Shown here: positions 9,747-22,509 of the stretch, in pieces | Layout: each line of letters opens with the position of its first letter | Numbering within the stretch: position 1 is the stretch's first letter | NCBI RefSeq assembly: GCF_026151205.1 | Contig: NC_087076.1 | Location: 18,401,419-18,465,418, forward strand | DNA: 64,000 nt | Origin: Bolinopsis microptera | Lineage: Eukaryota > Ctenophora > Tentaculata > Lobata > Bolinopsidae | Direction: 5' to 3' | The notes under the pieces: model-generated | Seen by the model: only the letters and a program-made list of their open reading frames with translations | Databases searched by the model: none | What the model was told of the DNA's origin: nothing | Made by a program: the position numbers and the translations under genes

Positions 9747-12685
9747 TTCATCTCTGCTGTTGATGTGCAGTATGGTTGTACGGCAAACAAAATTCCATCT
9801 TTTGGACGTTCCTTAGATGAAAGTGGAGTAGGCTAGCTAAGGTTCGTTTGCAGCTATATCGACGAGTCCTAGAACGTCTGCTTTCCAACTTTCTGTCTCC
9901 TTTAATATAAACTCTTTTACCCCTTCTTCTGAACCAATATATGACCCAAGATAACTTGGGACATAAAAATTAGTATACAAATTATTCAAACAATACACAC
10001 ATAATGTCACAATGATCCTATTTTATATTTAAAAAACGACCCTTCTTAACTCGATATATTCCCTATCTCAAATATTGGGAGAAACATTTGAAAATCATCC
10101 TTGGCTTTGTGGCTCCAAGTTCAAATTTAGACTATCTATAATAACAAAGTCCTTTCTCGCACCTCAACTGATACTAAAAATTCATAGTACCATCGATTAT
10201 TAACAAACGACAATAAAATCCAGTTAAAAAATATGAAATAAAAAGATTTTTAATCGTAATGTTTCCAATTCAACTGCTAATTCTTACGTATTACGTGCAA
10301 TTATTTTACAATTTGAACACTAACAAATATTAAATTGCAACGGGACGAAAATATTTCGATTTTTTGCGATTATTTATGATTTGATTTGATGCATAAGTAA
10401 TTTTTTTCGAAAAATACGATGTTTAATAATACAAATGTGTAAACCCAGAAAACTCCACTGGTAGGGTATATCAAAAAGTAAAACAGATACCGACCTCCGG
10501 TTTTCAGCAAAATGGTCGTCTTATAAAACTTATGTTCAAAGTTAGCTCCCTAGTCGCAGACACCTCAGTTAAGAAAAGACAATTTTTTTTCAGTTAAGCA
10601 ACCCTGTTTGCGACTGGAGAGCTAAAAGACATATGATCTTCATACAAAAATGCTTGTTTTTGGCCTTTAAGCCTTATATCCCTGCAGTTTCTTTTCGTTT
10701 AAATCGTAAATTCGCGCGCAAAAATTTCACCGGCGCGCCTTCCATTAATGATGCATTAGACACATACATTATAAGCATCGAGTGTGTTTAACGGATGGTC
10801 ACTTGCGCCGCGCGAAATATGAATAGCATAGCGATCAATTATGTGTCAACACTGAACACTTACAATTTAATATTATATTGTGTTGTAAGATTTTTTTGTA
10901 TAATGAGCCAATTTATGTTTTAAATTGATGAGTAATAATAGTTTTTGTTTTTGTTATTGACAAATACGCGTTCAATTCAATGTTGTGTGTTGATAAATAT
11001 GGTAGTAATATGGTTTTAAATATATGACACAAGTATCATTCTTACATTACATTAGAATTATATAAATATATAATTCTGGTTTTGCATCAAAAAGGAAGTA
11101 ACATATGTTTTTTCTGCAATCATATTTAGGTTACAAATCACTAAACTGTAAACTGAAAACACAAAGCCACGCGCCGATTTGTACGGCATTTTGTCATTAT
11201 AACAACCTTTTAAATACCATAAATTATACCCAGTTCATAACTTTTGTGAAATAATGATTCGATATTATATTAACTGCAAGTATCATTCGTTAAATTTTAG
11301 TCGAAGATTGGTTTTTTATTTTAAGATGTGCGCGTGTTTTGCTTGATTTTACAATCTGCAATCTTGGAATATCCTCCGCATAACTTCGGCTTGGAATTTA
11401 CAAAAGTGTGTTGCTTGCTGTATAGTAGCAACGAATTTAAAACCTGTTTTGTCAAACAAAAATTTGATTAAATTCATTTTAACTGCGTTTGTTGTTTTTC
11501 AATAATTATTTCTATTGACTTGACAAGTCAAAACGTTAGTTTAATATCGGTTTTATGAAAATTTTCAAGTATTGCTACAGGGCCTTTGGAATGACTTTAG
11601 ATGGTGCAAATTTAAACTATTGCCAGGAACTTCATGTGTTTGGTCAGTTTGGAATGTCAAATTTAAAGTCTTTGCAGCTTCCCTATTTTGATCGTTTTTT
11701 GCTCATTAACGTTCAATGACTAAAATCCAGATAAAACGGATTTTAATTTATATTTCATTAGTAAAACAGAGTAATAGTCTGTCGAAAGACTGTTACTCAT
11801 TGCAATAAAGTTGTAATTCTACTAACGTGTACAAATGGCTCTGTTCTGTAATTTTATTATCTTCAGACCTTGTATGTGTGCAGCTGGTTATGAAAAGTTG
11901 AGAACCGTTTGGTTTTGATTTAATTTACAGGATCAACTCTATTTTAGGATTCAAATTCATTCATGCCCTTGTTAACTACATTTAATAAAGATCAATGTGG
12001 CAAGAAAACTTAAGTGCTTTTAATTTACTGTAAAACCAATAAATCTTCAATTAGAATGAACACCAGACCGGCACTTCACACGGTGAAAGACAACCTTGGC
12101 ATTCATCAGCAGATAACATGCATCAGCAGATAACCCTTACTCTTCAGATTATTTGATAATCATGAGGTATTTACTAATCACTTATAACTTATAATTATAA
12201 TTCGTAAGTTCGTTTATACTTCGATCTATGAAAAGCTCTGTTACTACTTTCATAAAAATTTGCTTTTAAACCTTACTTAAAGTTGGCACATGATATCATA
12301 AATATTGGTTAATTTGTAATTTAACATAAACATAATCTATAGCTATCTGTAATTCTGTATTTAATCCAATATAGTCTTTACAAACTTAAATTCTTGGAAA
12401 ATGTTGGCATCAGGGAAATGTCAATAAATTAAACTTTTAAGAACAGAGCGCTTTAACAGAGTCAATGAGAACTTATGATAGCTTCATTGATCCAGCTGAT
12501 CTGCAATACTAATGGACATTTTTTCAGAATGAATACCGACAGGTTTTGCCTTGGAACACTCCTTCATGTGACTTACCTGTTGTTGTAGGTTAGTACTTAG
12601 TAATTTTTTGAAATTGCAACTGTACAGTTCATTAGCAGTGTATGTTATGTCGAAAGTTAGTTATTTTTGGTAACTGGAAACAACA
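9747..12685. other. Non-coding AT-rich stretch with CpG-rich palindromic patches
   Basis: No supported gene. An imperfect 20-base inverted repeat at 10542-10625 (TTAGCTCCCTAGTCGCAGAC and its partner) could form a hairpin or be a tiny MITE. Short GCGCGC-type patches occur near 10711, 10733 and 10809. Confidence 0.45.
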
Positions 12686-14200
12686 CAGCAATAGCAGCAA
12701 ATCTGGGGAAACTTAGTGGACATTGGCTAACTTGTCCAGACTTGCCTTAAATTTTGACAGTGAACCTTGTGATCTCTATCAGTGGTTAATCTTTAGTGGT
12801 AATGCCATGAATTTTACAATATATGCAGATAAATAGTTTATTTTTGGTGGTTAACAATTGGTTAAGATAACACTAATGTGCTAAAAACAGCAGTTAATGT
12901 GCGAAAACGTGTATGAAACACCTATGGAATCATATTTTAACATTTGAAATAGCCTATTATACCCCATCATACTTAAGCTTGCACCTGCACAGTGGGCACA
13001 AGCCCCAAATAACATAGCTTTAGCCGATAAATTGGTAAAAAATCTGCAATTTAAAAAAAATGCCCAAGATGATTTTTTTGTATATTGTAGGGAATACTCT
13101 AGGCTTTTAGATGGAGTTATGGAATAGGGCGGCAAATGCCGGCAACACAACTATATTTGGGCTGGAAGGCCAAAAATTTGCCTAAAAATGGGGCAAAAAC
13201 TCAGGTTCATGTCAAAAATCAGCTAAATTATAGATAGCCTATTAAGGTTTTTTCAAATAAATTAAGATTTGAGAGTTGTTTGGAGATATGAAAGGAGTCA
13301 ACTTATTATATTATCTCATTTGTGTAACAGACATAGAGTAAGAGCTATTTTTCGCTGCCAAAAAGCCAAAAAATTGGTTTGCGAAAAATCGCAAATTTCG
13401 CGGCCGCGTAGCGGTTAAACCATTAACATAAGGAATTTTTAATTTTGGTTTTTTTGCATTTTGTAGGGAACCAGTTTTCCTATCAGATAATTTTAAATGC
13501 ATCTTAAACTGACAAACTCAATTTTGAGCCTAATATAGCCTGGTATCAATTATTATGGCGTACGGAAGTGGCTGTTTTAGTGGTTTATTTGATTGCTATA
13601 GCTATACCATAGTCATATCAGCTTCATAATTGATTATTACTGTAAGTTCTAAGGTGTCGATAATTGGTGGTTAATATTGATCAAAACCGACCATTTGTTA
13701 ACAATTAGTCACATATTTTATTCAATTTATTGTAATTCGTGTACCAAATATGTGGTTAAGATACCATATATGTGCTGAAAACAGCGGTTAAATTGGTTTG
13801 AAACGTGCAATTACCCACATATATGAAACCACGTATCTACATTTGATACGTATCTAGTATCCTCCCTTAACAATTATTCTGACGTACTGAGTTGAATTTC
13901 AGAGCTTAATCATCGCTTGAATGACTTAAATGTACATCTTTGTTGGGTATATTTTAATGTCGAAGCGTGTAATAAATGTTAGAATTTATTTATTTATTTA
14001 TTAAAATATGGCTATTTAGGTGGTTTATCTATCTGTATACTCACATGTCAAGATACGAGCTTCATTATTCATTTGTACTGATACTAATGAAGTGCTGTAA
14101 AATGGTGGTTAATAATGATCCAGAGAGATATTATTCTATCATTTATGTAGAATGTAGATCATTGTTTAATAAGTCTGAATGGATGTACAAAATATTGTAA
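12686..14200 (+). mobile_element. Truncated copy of the TIR element present at 31678-33603
   Basis: It begins with the 29-base TIR CAGCAATAGCAGC..GGGGAAACTT (12686-12714), identical to the TIR at 31678. The following TAGTGGACATT resembles the inner sequence of the right end of that element. The interior has the same signature: many GGTTAA/TTAACC motifs preceded or followed by CCACC/GGTGG, plus a GTGGTTTAT phrase. I could not find the opposite TIR, so the right boundary is uncertain. Confidence 0.6.
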
Positions 14201-14734
14201 ATTTGCAGCCGTCTCACATGTCACTATAAAGTGCTTGTCACTATATAGTCCTGTTCCTATATAGTGCAGCAATCCTCAAATTTATCTAACCATCTCATTA
14301 TAGCTTGTTGTGCTCTCTATAGTACTGTCATCTTTACCCAGCTGCCACTGCACCAGCACGTTATAATTGTAGTAACCTCTGAATGGTACCCTCTGCTTGT
14401 TGGTAATTGTACGAGATACTAGTCAAAAGCTATACTCGGGAAAATGTAAAATCAGCTATTATCTAATCTTTCTGCTTCGCCTAGCTCATGCTGTAAACGT
14501 ATTTGTGTACTATCTTACTATATATAATATGACATATGTCAATAGAATGTAGTAAGTAAGATTTAGGTCTTCATTGTCTTAAAGTTAAGGCACTGCCCAG
14601 TGCCCAGTGTTTAGTTGTTTTCCCAGGTTCGTCCTTGTTGGCAATCTTACATCTACAAGGTTTAACTTATATTGTGGTTGTGCACTTTACTTTGTCTTTA
14701 GTATCTTTGAACAACAGTTCATCAAAATAATCAA

Positions 14735-14758
14735 GGGGGGGGGGGGGGGGGGGGGGGG
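14735..14758. repeat. (G)24 homopolymer
   Basis: Twenty-four consecutive G, followed by TCCAACTACA. The same G-run plus TCCAACTACA junction recurs near 60885-60903. Confidence 0.95.
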
Positions 14759-15421
14759 TCCAACTACATTTTTGTACGTGGCCACCAGATTTTTGCCAAA
14801 TGTACATTGTACATGTACAAAAATGTACAAAAATGTACAAAATATGTTTTTTCCTGTTTGGAAGTTCCCTGGATAGATTACTTGCTGTGGCTAATTTACA
14901 ATGACAGGTACATCACATGGGAATGTATTTGATTACTTTAACACCTTTTCTGCTGTTCTTGACTGGTGGTTTTCAAGTAAACCAGAATGCCAGAAGTTAT
15001 CTTACCTAGTTAGTAGAGTATTAGATTTAAAAGATATGCGACACTTTTAAAGGTTGCGATATATAATTATTTATGTAATATAATACTTATATGTACTTAT
15101 GCAGGCATGTAATTGGTAGAATATTGTAATGTTTGATATAACTACATAACAGTACCTGTGTTTACAATCATTGTTGATAAAATGATATATTGTATAAATG
15201 TACCTGTTAACATTCAGATGAACTATTATTTTGTACAGTGCAGTGTTTGACTGAATTGTCAAACACTGTTTTGGTTCATACACATGCCACACACACAGTA
15301 CACAGTACACACACACCTATTGCTTATTTGTTAGTATTAACTGCACATGACTACAGCCTTTATATATAATTGAGGGATGAAGTCCTTAGTTTATCCTGAA
15401 CACATTTGCTTAATTGTTGCA
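14759..15421. other. Non-coding stretch between poly-G and minisatellite
   Basis: It contains three tandem TGTACAAAAA units near 14813-14842 and a CA-rich patch near 15290-15317. No gene is seen. Confidence 0.4.
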
Positions 15422-17006
15422 GCTCTTAGTACCCTAGCTACTTATTACCCTAGCTACTTAGTACCCTAGCTACTTAGTACCCTAGCTACTTAGTACCCTA
15501 GCTACTTATTACCCTAGCTACTTAGTACCCTAGCTACTTAGTACCCTAGCTACTTAGTACCCTAGCTACTTATTACCCTATCTACTTATTACCCTAGCTA
15601 CTTATTACCCTAGCTACTTAGCACCCTAGCTACTTAGTACCCTAGCTACTTAGTACCCTAGCTACTTAGTACCCTAGCTACTTAGTACCCTAGCTACTTA
15701 TTACCCTAGCTACTTAGTACCCTAGCTACTTAGTACCCTAGCTACTTAGTACCCTAGCTACTTAGTACCCTAGCTACTTAGTACCCTAGCTACTTGATAC
15801 CCTAGCTACTTGATACCCTAGCTACTTAGTACCCTAGCTACTTATTACCCTAGCTACTTATTACCCTATCTACTTAGTACCCTAGCTACTTGATACCCTA
15901 GCTACTTAGTACCCTAGCTACTTAGTACCCTAGCTACTTATTACCCTATCTACTTAGTATTCTAGCTACTTGATACCCTAGCTACTTAGTACCCTAGCTA
16001 CTTAGTACCCTAGCTACTTAGTACCCTAGCTACTTAGTACCCTAGCTACTTATTACCCTAGCTACTTATTACCCTATCTACTTAGTACCCTAGCTACTTA
16101 TTACCCTAGCTACTTATTACCCTAGCTACTTAGTACCCTAGCTACTTATTACCCTATCTACTTAGTATTCTAGCTACTTGATACCCTAGCTACTTATTAC
16201 CCTAGCTACTTGATACCCTAGCTACTTAGTACCCTAGCTACTTAGTACCCTAGCTACTTATTACCCTATCTACTTAGTATTCTAGCTACTTGATACCCTA
16301 GCTACTTAGTACCCTAGCTACTTGATACCCTAGCTACTTAGTACCCTAGCTACTTATTACCCTAGCTACTTATTACCCTATCTACTTAGTACCCTAGCTA
16401 CTTGATACCCTAGCTACTTAGTACCCTAGCTACTTGATACCCTAGCTACTTATTACCCTATCTACTTAGTATTCTAGCTACTTGATACCCTAGCTACTTA
16501 GTACCCTAGCTACTTGATACCCTAGCTACTTATTACCCTATCTACTTAGTATTCTAGCTACTTGATACCCTAGCTACTTAGTACCCTAGCTACTTGATAC
16601 CCTAGCTACTTATTACCCTATCTACTTAGTATTCTAGCTACTTGATACCCTAGCTACTTAGTACCCTAGCTACTTGATACCCTAGCTACTTATTACCCTA
16701 TCTACTTAGTATTCTAGCTACTTGATACCCTAGCTACTTATTACCCTAGCTACTTAGTATTCTAGCTACTTGATACCCTAGCTACTTAGTACCCTAGCTA
16801 CTTGATACCCTAGCTACTTAGTACCCTAGCTACTTAGTACCCTAGCTACTTGATACCCTAGCTACTTAGTACCCTAGCTACTTAGTATTCTAGCTACTTG
16901 ATACCCTATCTACTTAGTACCCTAGCTACTTATTACCCTAGCTACTTATTACCCTAGCTACTTAGTATTCTAGCTACTTGATACCCTAGCTACTTAGCAC
17001 CCTAGC
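15422..17006. repeat. 16-bp minisatellite with a higher-order 80-bp repeat
   Basis: About 1.58 kb of tandem ACCCTAGCTACTTAGT units, roughly 99 copies. Recurrent variants are AGT, ATT or GAT at the junction, TCTAC for GCTAC, and TATTCT for TACCCT. Between about 16420 and 16740 a fixed order of five variant units (80 bp) repeats several times, which is a higher-order structure. Confidence 0.95.
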
Positions 17007-17342
17007 CATTACTTTAAAAAAGCCCGGTTATATTGCCATTGCTTGTAAGATACCATTTGCCATGATTTTATGTTGACCCTCGAATTAAAGCTCACAATTT
17101 AACCGCCCCTATTTCAGGATGTGTATATCAATTACCAGACAGAACTATTTTAAATTTTTATGTTAAATAATATATCTTCGTTTAAAACTGTTTAAAAACT
17201 GAGAGTGGACAATGGTAATATCTTTGAATTGTTTCATAACACCACTATATACTAGGTATACTTGTAGGGCCACGTATCCTGCAATGTATGTAAATTATAT
17301 TTCTAGAAGGTTCTGTTGTTATAATATTTTTCATCTTTTTTT

Positions 17343-17735
17343 ATATGTATACGTCAGTAGTAGAAAGGTGGTTTCCTTCTCCTGAGAACAGTAGTGCACC
17401 AAATACCAATTCTCCTCGAAACAGTAAAGCATTTAAAGTAATTCAGTGAACCGTTTTCTTATCCTGTTGATAACTTGGAGCAACAGATTCCTTATCCTGA
17501 AGACAATGTTTCACGCCCAGAACACTTACGGAATTCAAATGAGTGCCCTGCCGGTATTTTTGACTCTTGTTAACAGTAACATGCTCGTTCCCGTCTCCAG
17601 AATGATTATAAGGTAAAATGCCTGCACCCTCAAGAGAACAATGTCAATAACCTTCTTTGGATTTCAACAGTTCTACAGTTCCATAGGTATACAAATGTAA
17701 ATAAACCTCTTAAGCTCAGTCAGCCTGTTTGAAAT
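17343..17735 (+). pseudogene. Possible degenerate coding remnant
   Basis: Three consecutive open segments in different frames read like protein: VVERWFPSPENSSAPNTN..., then FSEPFSYPVDNLEQQIPYPEDN..., then RSRLQNDYKVKCLHPQENNVNN..., ending at a TGA near 17731. The shifts lie near 17445 and 17575. I do not recognise the product; it may be an eroded transposon ORF or host gene piece. Confidence 0.3.
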
Positions 17736-18499
17736 TTTGTTTCTTGTCTCTATCATGGACAACTTGGGTGTTTTCTTAGTGCTTCTACTTGTGAAGAAAC
17801 CAAAGGTTGAGTTCTTCTCTAACCAGCTTTACCCTTTTGAAGTAGTGAGATTAACTATAGAACGACCTAAAATGAAGCGGTTTATAACGCGCAAAAATTG
17901 TGAACGTGCCTTTGTGATATATTTAGGAAGAAATTCGGATTTGGCGGGATAATCACGGACCTTGCATACGATGTATTTCCCGCCCTAAAGAATATACTAG
18001 AAGTTCTGGGAGAGTTTTCTACATGTTTGTCAGTCACAATTGTCTTTCTGCCGAACGGAAAAAAAATTGTAAGCAATTCTTCCGCTGGCGCCTAGCAACC
18101 ACGCGCAATATAACCGAGCCGCGCGCAATAATTGATATCATATTGATGTAATTAATAATTTTAGCGTATCCAAGCTTCCAAAATCGACCATAACTTGACT
18201 TCAGATGATAAATTTACTAATTCATTAATATCATTCTAGAGGTAATCGTTTAAACTTCAATTCAGTTTCAAATTTTAGTCCGAAAGAAGGTAAATTTTGT
18301 CTAAAATCGCCACTAAAGAGACAAATTCGGATTTATGAATATAAAATAAACATATTGGCAGAACTTTCGAAGTCTTCAGCATTCTCTCTGGTATTGAACT
18401 GTTCAATTTCTCAGGTTTATACAACCCCCGGAAGTACAGACAACAAAGCAGACATAATCTGGAATATCGATAACCTCTAAAGCTCTAAGAGGACCCAAA
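17736..18499. other. Non-coding stretch
   Basis: No supported gene. CpG-rich patches (GGCGCC, ACGCGC, GCCGCGCGC) occur at about 18087-18128 in otherwise AT-rich DNA. Confidence 0.4.
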
Positions 18500-18604
18500 A
18501 TGAAAGCAACTCCTGGAGGCTGGGATTATGAAAGATTTTCACGAAACTCACGCCAGCTGCTTCACACATTGAAAATTATGAGAGGCTGGTGGATTGAAGT
18601 GTAG
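18500..18604 (+). CDS. Short open frame of 34 residues, uncertain
   Basis: An ATG with a good context (CCCAAAATGA) opens a 34-codon frame (starts MKATPGGWDYERF, ends RGWWIEV, then TAG). It has an amphipathic basic middle and unusually high Trp content. I do not recognise it. It could be a small protein, a single exon or chance. Confidence 0.25.
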   Translation: MKATPGGWDYERFSRNSRQLLHTLKIMRGWWIEV

Positions 18605-19379
18605 TCAAACAGTCTTTTTCAACAGTAAGTCAAGTTTAGCAGTTTGAGATGCACTTATAGATTTTCTTTCCCTACTGCACTCGCCACTCAAGTCTCAGAT
18701 TTGATTTTACTCAACCGTATTATTATTTAGTTCCTTTCATTAAAATCTGTTTCAGATGTGGACAGTCATGCCCACTGGACAACTAAAAAGTGCTCCTTCG
18801 TTACCCTCCTTCTCCAAACACTACATGTCAATAGTCCCAACAAAAAGTTATAAAACAAGCAGTCTTGACCTTCCTTTTCCACCATGACAGGCAGAATTAA
18901 TATAGCTATCAAGTATTAGTAACTGCTAAAGAGGGATTGTCGTTGAGAGAGGCACTTAAAGGCACACCAAGTTTTACAACAGATAGAAACATAATCCTTG
19001 GCAAACTGGGCCCAGCCCAAAACGGACCAAATCAGACTGATAAAAACTGCTCATATCTGCAGCTATAGCAGCAATTTAAAATCTATGCTATAGCTGATAG
19101 CGACGACTCCGAACTGAATACTAATCGATGCATATGCAATACTGCTCACGTCTGTTACTTGTATTTAAAAATAATCAGAGACAGACATTGTTATTTCTAT
19201 TAAATTGTAGTATAATGATGCTTTGCGTATAGCTGCTTTGCCATTTCTAATTATGAATTTCATCCTAGAGTAAAACTTTTAATATAATTAACTAATCAAT
19301 ATTAACCTAACACTGTCACTAGAGAAGCTTTTTGATGAAAATAGTAAACAACTTGTTTCAGTTCAAACTAAATAAAGGT
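18605..19379. other. Non-coding stretch
   Basis: No gene or repeat that I can support. Confidence 0.4.
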
Positions 19380-19448
19380 CAGACCGGGATTCGAACCCTC
19401 AGCTAGCACGGTCAATCGCCCTCTTAGCCAACTAGGCTATCGTGCCGG
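19380..19448 (-). repeat. tRNA-derived SINE head with intact A and B boxes
   Basis: On the minus strand the sequence starts GGCACGATAGCCTAGTTGG. It has a consensus pol III A box (TAGCCTAGTTGG, 19439..19428) and, 31 bases later, a perfect B box (GGTTCGAATCC, 19397..19387). The two ends that should form the acceptor stem (GGCACGA and GGTCTGA) do not pair, so it is not a functional tRNA gene. A tRNA-derived SINE promoter is the best reading. Confidence 0.6.
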
Positions 19449-20547
19449 ATGCCGAAAATCAATATTAACTATCATATTGTCGTGCTCGCGCATTCCCTAC
19501 GCAAAGTTATTCTACTACGATGTATATTTTTAGCCATTTTGGGGCTATTGCGCGGCGCGGAAGCTTTAAACCGTCATAACTCTGTCCAGGAACAGTCTCC
19601 AGAACTGATTAAACTTGTGATCTCTTAGTCAGAGGATGTACTTTACGAAGATATATGATTTGTCATACCTGCGTCCACACAGTGGAATCACAAATGGGTA
19701 TAGTCGCGAACGCAAAGAAACCGCAGGGATTAATTGGGTACTTATATTAATTGGGTACTTCATCATGTATTCAGATTTGGAGGACTTCGCCGCTTCGCTG
19801 CGCCGCGCAAACTTATACATAAAATTGAATTTTAGACAGAAATGTGAATATATTAAAATTTAAAACTTTCAAAACGGAGGCTTATAAACATAATTATATT
19901 TTGACATACGTTGCATGCCACTTTTCGCGCGCGAAGCATGTATCAAATTATATTATGATTGTTTACCTGGAGACCTCAGGCTATTATGTTCATAAACATA
20001 GCCTGACAAATTAAAACCCTCTCAAACGCGCAATGCTCTCAAACAGGCGCGTTTCTGCGCCTGGAGTGCTTGGCGCGCACGTGATGTGCTTAGTAATATT
20101 ATAATCTCATTTTGGTAGACCTTATGGACGTTATGAAGGCACTTTGTGACAGAGTATGGGCTTAATATCAGTGTTTAGTTGTCAGTAGAGTTATAAGTAA
20201 AATACAATTTTAAGTAAAATACAATTTTTATTTTCCACAGAAGAATCAATACATATTGAATTATAAATATCCGATAATTCCATTAATAATCATTAAAAGT
20301 TGCTTTGTCATTTGTAAAATCAAAAACGAAAAGCCGTACGCTGAACTGTGAACGCGCGCGGCGTTTTCTCTGCAGCTGCCTAGCTTCAAGCTTGTAGCCG
20401 CTAACATCAAAGCCGCCGCGCGCGGCCAGTGCTGGGGTGCATTCTCATTAACAATTAAACTTGGTCAAAGATAGTTATATACAATTCCTAAATTAAATCA
20501 ATAATCATGTTTATATGAGTATTCAACACTACTCGACAACAAATATT
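19449..20547. other. Non-coding stretch rich in GCGCGC palindromes
   Basis: No supported gene. Repeated CpG-rich palindromic patches occur at about 19549, 19793, 19926, 20046-20084, 20354 and 20411-20423. Confidence 0.4.
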
Positions 20548-20699
20548 TGCCGGCCCATCAACGATTCAGTCGCCGAAACAAAAATCAAATGTTTGCTTTT
20601 TCTTTTCGGGGACTGTTTGAACTCAGTACTATATCCGACTAATCATACTTTATAATGGTTGAAATACAAAGTAAAAAGATTTTCCTCGATGGGCCGGCA
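20548..20699. mobile_element. Small MITE-like element with 12-bp inverted ends
   Basis: TGCCGGCCCATC at 20548-20559 is exactly inverted at 20688-20699, enclosing 152 bases with no coding capacity. Flanks are AT-rich with a possible short T-rich target duplication. Confidence 0.45.
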
Positions 20700-21902
20700 T
20701 TTGCAACCGCGAAACGTTTTGAGTACGACAAACGATGACACCACCACCAGCCGTTAATTAATAAGTCCATGGGTGACGGGATAAAGTTAAAGTAAGATGT
20801 GTAATTTCATATTGCCTATCACCTATCACCAAAGTTACTTTACATATACTGCTTCTAGTTACACGATAGCGATCTCAGTTTCCCAATAACGTGTGACCCA
20901 ACAGAAGGGATTGTGGAAGGACACGTACATTTTTCATTAACACGTGCCCTGATTACCCCCTCCGTTGAGCTACTATACGGGGAACGTTTACTGTTTACCG
21001 CCAGTCTGTATAGTAGTCAGATCGTTAATAAATTTTACTTTAAAATTGGTTGCCGGGTGATGGTGTCAGTGAGAGACGTTAAGTTAAGTGAACATTGGTA
21101 CAAAAATATAATAATATAGCAGTTTATCTCAAAGTTAAAATCACTATTTGTTAAAGTTTACAAACAGTTCTACTCAAAAGAACAAAGTCCGAGAGCAGAG
21201 ATAAGAGAAGATTTGGAGACTATACACGCATATGTGGGGTTTAAATTTGGTATTAGTAATTTTAGGGTTCGACCGAAAATGTTGGTCGGTTGGTTAATAG
21301 GGAGCAGTCACTGTCATATACGTAAACACCAAACGTTTTACTTCTTTTATAATAGTCATACAAGTAGTGACTTGGGCCAATTTGATTATATTTTATAATT
21401 GAGTTTAAACAGGGTATTTACTTATTACTGTTCGCCAATCGCCATAGGGCAGACAAGGAACAGAAACACAAAAATCACGGATATTCACCCTCGCTCCGAT
21501 CTTCTGCACCCTGAACAAACTGTCCTTAGCTTATAGTTTTACCATTGCAACAAGACATAGGCAAAAATATAGCCTAGCACTCCACAGCAAAAACGCGATC
21601 AATGGACAATGCTATGTAATTCTGCAATATCTATCAATTTTGTTAGAATAGAGATTCGGCGGAATGACAGGCTGAGCGCGGCCCAGTAATATGATTGTAA
21701 AATAAAGGATAAAATTTTAAATTTGTTCCACTAAAAATTTGTTTCAATAATGACTAACTAGTTGCAAAGTTGAAAGTAAAAATCGTGTATTTTTTGTAAA
21801 CTGTTTAGTGTAAATTAATTTACTACATATTAATTTATTACTTGTACACTTGTATCACGTTGCGACCACCACGGTCGTTTCACTATTTATCGTTTCACTA
21901 TT
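20700..21902. other. Non-coding stretch
   Basis: No supported gene. Short plus-strand frames at 20913-21119 and 21213-21398 have no recognisable features. Confidence 0.4.
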
Positions 21903-21966
21903 TATCGTCCTGACGATACAGGGGGAGCCGCGCACTTCGTGCGCGGCGGGTCATACAACGTATGAC
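21903..21966. other. Cluster of three perfect hairpins
   Basis: TATCGTC-CT-GACGATA (21903-21918), GCCGCGCAC-TTC-GTGCGCGGC (21927-21947) and GTCATAC-AAC-GTATGAC (21950-21966) stand side by side. All arms pair perfectly and loops are 2-3 bases. Confidence 0.7.
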
Positions 21967-22078
21967 AATTGTACACATATCACAAATTATTTTATTTTAA
22001 TAAAACCACTTTTGTGAAATAGCTATTTTGACTTTCAATATTTGAACAAAATATGAATTGATTTTGGGAATAAAATAA

Positions 22079-22509
22079 ATTTTGATTTATAAAAATTTTG
22101 GTTTTTATGCAAATTGGTTATTTCACATAGCCAAGAGTCTACGTGTACTGCGTGACGCGCTTGTTTCACAAGTAAGATCCTGTGCTGCCTTCAGTGGTTG
22201 CGCTCGTTTCATCCACAACATAGTAGACAGAACTATGGACTTGATTCCCTTCTATAAGAAGTCCCACATACTCCCTATAGACCAGCGAATCTTCTTTAAA
22301 GTTTGTCTATTAACCCAAAAATTGGTCCACGGTACTTAACTGCACCTGGTCACCTCAAAGCATTACTGGATGTGGATGTAGTGGATACAGAATTTCCAAA
22401 CACCGTTTTGGGTGATAATGTCACTGTACTATCCTTCATTATACCTACTGTATGTATATATCCTGTCATCACTCCTGGAGTAATGGATATTATATGTTTA
22501 TTTCAATAA
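22079..22509 (+). pseudogene. LINE reverse-transcriptase C-terminal fragment, plus strand
   Basis: CARFIHNIVDRTMDLIPFYK followed by LPIDQRIFFKVCLLTQKLVHGT is the conserved post-RT block of APE-type LINEs (compare the usual LPI..RI.FK...L..K..HG.AP). After a frameshift at about 22335 it continues as TAPGHLKALLD. Both ends are truncated. Confidence 0.7.

Noticed and set aside
15422-17006. CRISPR array
   Set aside because: Units are directly adjacent with no unique spacers, and the DNA is eukaryotic; it is a minisatellite.
19380-19448. Functional tRNA gene
   Set aside because: A and B boxes fit, but the acceptor strands do not pair and no clean anticodon arm is visible.
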